Of a stretch of 34,340 bases of DNA, positions 31,219 through 34,340 are shown one piece after another. Source of the stretch: Candidatus Chloroploca asiatica (GTDB lineage: Bacteria; Chloroflexota; Chloroflexia; Chloroflexales; Chloroflexaceae); the NCBI RefSeq assembly GCF_002532075.1, contig NZ_LYXE01000136.1, positions 1 through 34,340 of the forward strand. Direction: 5' to 3'. How positions within the stretch are numbered: the first letter of the stretch is position 1; each line of letters starts with the position of its first letter. Position numbers and translations under genes: made by a program. The notes beneath the pieces are model-generated. The model did not search any database. It saw nothing but the letters and a program-made list of their open reading frames with translations, and was not told where the DNA came from.

Positions 31219-32606
31219 CAGATGAACCTGCTACACCTTCATCGAACCCTCTGCTCTTTGGGCGTTATCGTGTCCAGACCCAACTGGGCACCACACGCCT
31301 GGCCGCAGTCTATGACGCGACCGACGAGCGCCTCCAGCGTCGGGTACTCCTCCATCTCTTGCAAAAGCACCTCGTTGGGCAGGAGCTGCTGCGGACACGG
31401 TTTATCACGCAGATCAACCAGATGGCCGCTTGTTCGCAGCCGACGTTGCTCGAAGTTTTTGACCGGGGTGAGGTTGGTGGACGACCCTTTATGGTGACGG
31501 AATACTGTACCGGGCGGGCACTCTATGGCCTTGGGTTGCTGGGTGTTGAACAGGCTTTGCGCTTTATGCGCCAGATCAGTGCCGCGGTCGTCATCTGTCA
31601 GGCTCAACGCAGCGCGGAAAGGCCCACTGGCCTCTACCATCCACCCATCAGCAGTCGGAATGTCCTCATTGTTGATGAACAGCGGGTCAAACTCGTCGAG
31701 AACTGGCGCACGCCCCACGAAGAGTTGAAGCGTGACCAGGCCCATTACCGTGCGCCCGAGTTGAGCGAAGGCTTGCCTGACAACCCGTCCACCGCTGTCT
31801 ATGCGCTTGGAATTCTGCTCTATGAAATGCTGACTGGCGAGCGTCCAATCACGGGCACCGATGCCCATACGATTGCCCTCGCCCACCAGCGTGCCCAACT
31901 CCCCCCGCTCAGCCGCATCCGGCCCTCGCTCTATCTGCCGAGTGTTGAGCGCCTGCTGGCCCGCGCAACGGCACGCATGCCTGAACAGCGCTTTCCTGAT
32001 GTGGAGAGCTTCGCCCACGAACTCGAGGCCGTCTGGCGTGATCTGAGCGCCGCTACGTACCGAATGAAGCGGGCAACGCCCCCGAATCCGATGCCGCGCC
32101 AACCCGCACCCAGTACGACACCGGCAGATCAGTCGAACCAACCCGTCGCTCGTCCGCCGCGGAGCAAACGTACCCGCCAACCACCAACCGCACAGGTGCG
32201 TCACAATCAAAATCAGTTCCGCCAGCAAAATCGCCGCCGCAACCTGGTTGGCTGGCTCGTCATAATGGCTCTGCTCACGCTAGTTGTCTTGGGCTCCTAT
32301 TTCGGTGTGCGCGCCCTGTTTGAACGATGGAACGTCACACCCAGCCTTCCTGATCTGTCCCTGCCCCAGTGGTGGCCAGAAAACGAAATCTATATCGTCA
32401 CCATTGACGCGGGACTCAACCTGCGCCGTACGCCCGATGCAAACACCACCACCAATGTGATCGCCGTCATTCCCAAGGGAACCCTCGTACGCAAGCTTGA
32501 GGGGCCTCGACAAGCTGGGAATGATACCTGGCTACGCGTTCGCGTCGAACTTGAGGGAGGCCAACGTGAGGGCTGGGTGTCACTCGCGTATCTGCAACCA
32601 CAGTGA
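31215..32606 (+). CDS. Ser/Thr pseudokinase with TM and SH3b domain
   Basis: 463 residues. Residues 17-275 have the protein-kinase fold (PFMVTEYCTGRAL hinge, RAPE at 179-182, YALGILLYEMLTGERP), but the active site is lost. The Gly loop reads LGTTRLAAVYD, the ATP-binding Lys position is H47, HRD is H142-P143-P144, and DFG is E162-N163-W164; only Asn149 of the catalytic loop is kept. A Pro-rich basic linker, one membrane helix (345-365) and an SH3b domain (392-462, LNLRRTPDANTTTNVIAVIPKGT) follow. The SH3b part is outside and probably binds cell wall, so this may be a sensor or scaffold linked to the methyltransferase encoded just before it. Confidence 0.88.
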   Translation: MTDEPATPSSNPLLFGRYRVQTQLGTTRLAAVYDATDERLQRRVLLHLLQKHLVGQELLRTRFITQINQMAACSQPTLLEVFDRGEVGGRPFMVTEYCTGRALYGLGLLGVEQALRFMRQISAAVVICQAQRSAERPTGLYHPPISSRNVLIVDEQRVKLVENWRTPHEELKRDQAHYRAPELSEGLPDNPSTAVYALGILLYEMLTGERPITGTDAHTIALAHQRAQLPPLSRIRPSLYLPSVERLLARATARMPEQRFPDVESFAHELEAVWRDLSAATYRMKRATPPNPMPRQPAPSTTPADQSNQPVARPPRSKRTRQPPTAQVRHNQNQFRQQNRRRNLVGWLVIMALLTLVVLGSYFGVRALFERWNVTPSLPDLSLPQWWPENEIYIVTIDAGLNLRRTPDANTTTNVIAVIPKGTLVRKLEGPRQAGNDTWLRVRVELEGGQREGWVSLAYLQPQ

Positions 32607-32618
32607 TGAGGGAAGGTG

Positions 32619-33224
32619 ATGAGAGAGGAACGAGGATCGCGCGTCATCCACGGCAAACAGGTCATGCTGCGCCCCTGGCAGCGTGGTGACACCCTGGCCC
32701 AGGAACTCTGGCCCCGTTATACCGAGCCTTTTCATTCGCTGTGGAATATTCCGAGTTCCAACGGCTTTGATCTGCTCAACGGGCGGAGTGCGCAGCGGTA
32801 TGCGTGGGCCATTGATGACCGTCATCGCCATATGATCGGGCGCATTTCGCTGCGTGACATCGAACCCGCAGGCGATGGGGCACGCCTCGGGATCTCGCTC
32901 GCTCAACCCTATGTGAGTAAGGGTTTTGGCACCGAGGCGCTCGAACTCTTTCTTGACCACTACTTTGGCCCGCTCGACTTCAAGCAACTTTCGCTCGATG
33001 TCGCGGCCTTCAATCGTCGCGCCGTACGCTGTTACGACCGTCTCGGCTTTCAGTATGTCGATAGTGAATGGCGCAGTGCCGGCAATGACCCGGCCCTCCG
33101 CCTGCTGGCCGAGCCACAATACGCCGACCTGAAGGTCTTTTTTCGCCGTAACCGTTTTGAGACCCTGGTCGAATTCTACGAGATGCTCTTGACCCGTGAA
33201 GACTGGCTTGGCCTGTTGCGGTAA
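32619..33224 (+). CDS. GNAT-family N-acetyltransferase
   Basis: A 201-residue acetyltransferase of the RimJ/RimL type. The N-terminal VMLRPWQRGD, the acceptor-side strands, the acetyl-CoA pyrophosphate loop around VSKGFGTEAL, then LSLDVAAFNRRAVRCYDRLGF (motif B) are present. The last 50 residues form an extra helical extension, LKVFFRRNRFETLVEFYEMLL. The substrate is unknown. The ATG at 32619 has GGGAAGG close upstream; a GTG at 32616 is in frame. It begins 12 bp after the pseudokinase stop, in the same direction. Confidence 0.88.
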   Translation: MREERGSRVIHGKQVMLRPWQRGDTLAQELWPRYTEPFHSLWNIPSSNGFDLLNGRSAQRYAWAIDDRHRHMIGRISLRDIEPAGDGARLGISLAQPYVSKGFGTEALELFLDHYFGPLDFKQLSLDVAAFNRRAVRCYDRLGFQYVDSEWRSAGNDPALRLLAEPQYADLKVFFRRNRFETLVEFYEMLLTREDWLGLLR

Positions 33225-33261
33225 GGCCCATGTGCTATCCTGAAGGCAGCGGTAAGGCCCA
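33218..33261 (+). repeat. 13-bp direct repeat around the GNAT stop
   Basis: GCGGTAAGGCCCA occurs at 33218-33230, covering the GNAT stop codon, and again at 33249-33261. The period is 31 bp. It may be a trace of a small duplication; no function is apparent. Confidence 0.45.
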
Positions 33262-33280
33262 GGAAGCTAGGGAGTCTGCT

Positions 33281-33826
33281 ATGTCACTCATTGCCGGAAA
33301 TCTCGCTGTTGTCCAACGTCTCCTCACAACCAACGGGATGCCGTGGGCTGTCTTTGGCGGTGCAGCAGCCTATCTGTATGGCCCACGGCGGCCTATTCAG
33401 GATGTCGATCTGCTGATCGCCCGTGGCAAGTTGCCCACCGTCGTCGCCTTACTCAAAGCCGACGGCAAAGCCGTGCAATTCGATGGTCAGCGCATCCTCT
33501 GGCGCGGCATCAAGCTCGTCGACGATCTGACGGTGCGTCAGGACGGACACATCCATCCGCTCCAACTCGATCAGCCGATGCAGCAACACCTGCGGCAGAT
33601 GCCTCTGCTTGGGGCCCAGATCGCCGTTGCCAGCCCTGAAGACGTTATCGCGCACAAACTGCTGCTTAATCGTGGTGCCGCCGAAGGCAAACACGACTAC
33701 GAAGATGTCGTCGGCATTATCCGCCGCCAGACCCTCGATCATGCCTACTTGACCACGCGTATCCGCCTGCTCAACGCGGAAACCTTGCTCCGCGAACGCC
33801 TGGCAGCCCTCGAGATCCTGATCTAA
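33281..33826 (+). CDS. Nucleotidyltransferase-fold protein
   Basis: A 181-residue protein with the minimal nucleotidyltransferase signature: G26-G27 in VFGGAAAYLYG, then RPIQDVDLLI with D41 and D43 as metal ligands, and a third-part block SPEDVIAHKLLLNRGAAEGKHDYEDV. This C-terminal block is typical of DUF6036/AbiEii-type transferases, including toxins of type IV toxin-antitoxin systems. No matching antitoxin gene is adjacent, so a toxin role is not supported. The ATG at 33281 has AGGGAG 7 nt upstream; the frame is open to 33230. It ends just before the second bidirectional terminator. Confidence 0.8.
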   Translation: MSLIAGNLAVVQRLLTTNGMPWAVFGGAAAYLYGPRRPIQDVDLLIARGKLPTVVALLKADGKAVQFDGQRILWRGIKLVDDLTVRQDGHIHPLQLDQPMQQHLRQMPLLGAQIAVASPEDVIAHKLLLNRGAAEGKHDYEDVVGIIRRQTLDHAYLTTRIRLLNAETLLRERLAALEILI

Positions 33827-33840
33827 CCTTCAAACCTGGG

Positions 33841-33885
33841 TTGGGCAGCAAAAAAGCCAGCAATGCTGGCTTTTTTGCTGCCCAA
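33841..33885. terminator. Bidirectional terminator, 21-bp stem
   Basis: A perfect inverted repeat of 21-bp arms with an AAT loop. The core GCCAGC / GCTGGC is flanked by A6 and T6, then TTGGGCAGC / GCTGCCCAA. It serves the nucleotidyltransferase gene (plus) and rpsR (minus). It shares its GCCAGC-N3-GCTGGC-T6 core with the terminator at 15913-15969. Confidence 0.93.
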
Positions 33886-33893
33886 AAGGTACG

Positions 33894-34154
33894 CTATGCG
33901 CGTGTGTGCTGCGGTGCGGCAGGCAACAGCGCCAGATGGCGTGCCCGCTTGATCGCAACTGACAAACGGCGCTGCATCTTGGCTGTCACACCCGTACGGC
34001 GCCGGGGCAGAATTTTGCCCTGAGCCGTAATATACTTCTGCAACCGCTTGATATCTTTGTAATCGGGATCAATGCCAAGCTTGGTAAACTCACACTCGCG
34101 GCGACGGCCCCGCACACGCCCCCCCGAAGATCCACGTCCACTCTTGAACGTCAT
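33894..34154 (-). CDS. rpsR: Ribosomal protein bS18
   Basis: An 86-residue basic protein of the small ribosomal subunit, near the platform with bS6. The family core [43 protein letters not shown] is complete. A Gly/Arg-rich N-terminus ([21 protein letters not shown]) precedes it; a single Cys is present, so no full zinc site. The ATG at 34154 has AAGGAG 9 nt upstream. It stands alone here: the usual rpsF-ssb-rpsR-rplI order is not seen. Its promoter is at 34218-34226. Confidence 0.95.
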   Translation of the reverse strand: MTFKSGRGSSGGRVRGRRRECEFTKLGIDPDYKDIKRLQKYITAQGKILPRRRTGVTAKMQRRLSVAIKRARHLALLPAAPQHTRA

Positions 34155-34217
34155 AACGTTCTGACTCCTTCACCTGAACCTACGAGCTTCTGCCCAAAAA
34201 CGAACACACTGCGTGAT

Positions 34218-34226
34218 AGTATACCA
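34218..34226 (-). promoter_or_regulatory. Extended -10 promoter of rpsR
   Basis: TGGTATACT on the minus strand, about 64 bp before the rpsR ATG; the same 9-mer lies upstream of moxR. No strong -35 is visible. Confidence 0.5.
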
Positions 34227-34265
34227 TAAGTTTAGGTTCGAGCGAACTGTTCATACTTGTCCTTA

Positions 34266-34330
34266 GGGCTACGTCAAAGTGGTAGCCCATCGTGTATCCT
34301 TCTGAAGGAATGATCGAACGCTTCAGGAGG
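34266..34330 (+). promoter_or_regulatory. Structured leader sequestering a Shine-Dalgarno
   Basis: Two hairpins follow each other. GGGCTAC (34266-34272) pairs with GTAGCCC (34282-34288). Then CCTTCTGAA (34298-34306) can pair with TTCAGGAGG (34322-34330) in nine pairs including one G-U, with a 15-nt loop. The second stem covers the whole AGGAGG ribosome binding site of the gene starting at 34336. This is the layout of a translational switch or RNA thermometer; the signal is unknown. Confidence 0.5.
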
Positions 34331-34335
34331 ACACG

Positions 34336-34340
34336 ATGGA
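34336..34340 (+). CDS. First codons of a gene cut by the window end
   Basis: An ATG at 34336 follows a perfect AGGAGG (34325-34330) by 5 nt. Only five bases are inside the window, so the product cannot be named. The gene is divergent from rpsR and has the structured leader at 34266-34330. Confidence 0.6.

Noticed and set aside
31239-32228. A 329-codon open frame on the minus strand
   Set aside because: It is antisense to the pseudokinase gene, has no ribosome binding site and no domain features.
33281-33826. A toxin-antitoxin pair
   Set aside because: The nucleotidyltransferase fold resembles AbiEii-type toxins, but neither neighbour (GNAT enzyme, rpsR) is an antitoxin.

Overview
The window looks like a chromosomal segment of a Chloroflexota bacterium, probably class Chloroflexia. 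The reasons are two adjacent genes for very large multi-spanning 'YYY' (DUF2298-type) membrane proteins, a family typical of Chloroflexi and some archaea, together with high-GC coding bias and the mix of housekeeping genes. No 16S rRNA gene is present, so this is an inference from gene content. No tRNA, rRNA, complete insertion sequence, prophage or CRISPR array was seen.

Layout. 1-457 is non-coding, with degenerate repeats and twin palindromes, followed by a start-less coding remnant (458-715). On the minus strand come a degenerate receiver/HisKA-like protein, then a tight run read right to left: moxR, a sigma-like/zinc-finger/transmembrane fusion, a photolyase FAD domain, a separate photolyase antenna domain, moaD, moaE and mutM. 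A 540-bp gap with hairpins separates this run from aroB. A short divergent region with a palindrome, a 41-codon ORF and a long imperfect inverted repeat precedes a P1B-type metal ATPase, which overlaps a convergent 2H phosphoesterase gene by 110 bp. Next, on the plus strand, are rpoA, rho and a lipoprotein amidase, ended by a 27-bp-stem bidirectional terminator facing a minus-strand pair, a SufR-like regulator and Mn superoxide dismutase.

From 17.4 to 27.8 kb lie a giant protein (GT-C-like module, two YYY modules, TPR tail) and an 820-residue single YYY protein, overlapping by 4 nt. Convergent to them is a PHP phosphoesterase/Schlafen-AlbA fusion with a repeated Trp-rich C-terminus. Then come a SAM methyltransferase, a pseudokinase with an SH3b domain, a GNAT acetyltransferase and a nucleotidyltransferase on the plus strand, a second long bidirectional terminator, minus-strand rpsR, and the leader and first codon of a gene cut by the window end.

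Functional themes. Transcription and translation core genes (rpoA, rho, rpsR) sit apart from their usual clusters. DNA repair (mutM, split photolyase) is coupled with molybdopterin synthase genes in one operon. Oxidative-stress defence (SufR-like regulator with sodA) forms a compact unit. The least explained parts are the YYY locus, the PHP-AlbA fusion, the split photolyase with an Fe-S-type cysteine pattern, and several structured leaders.
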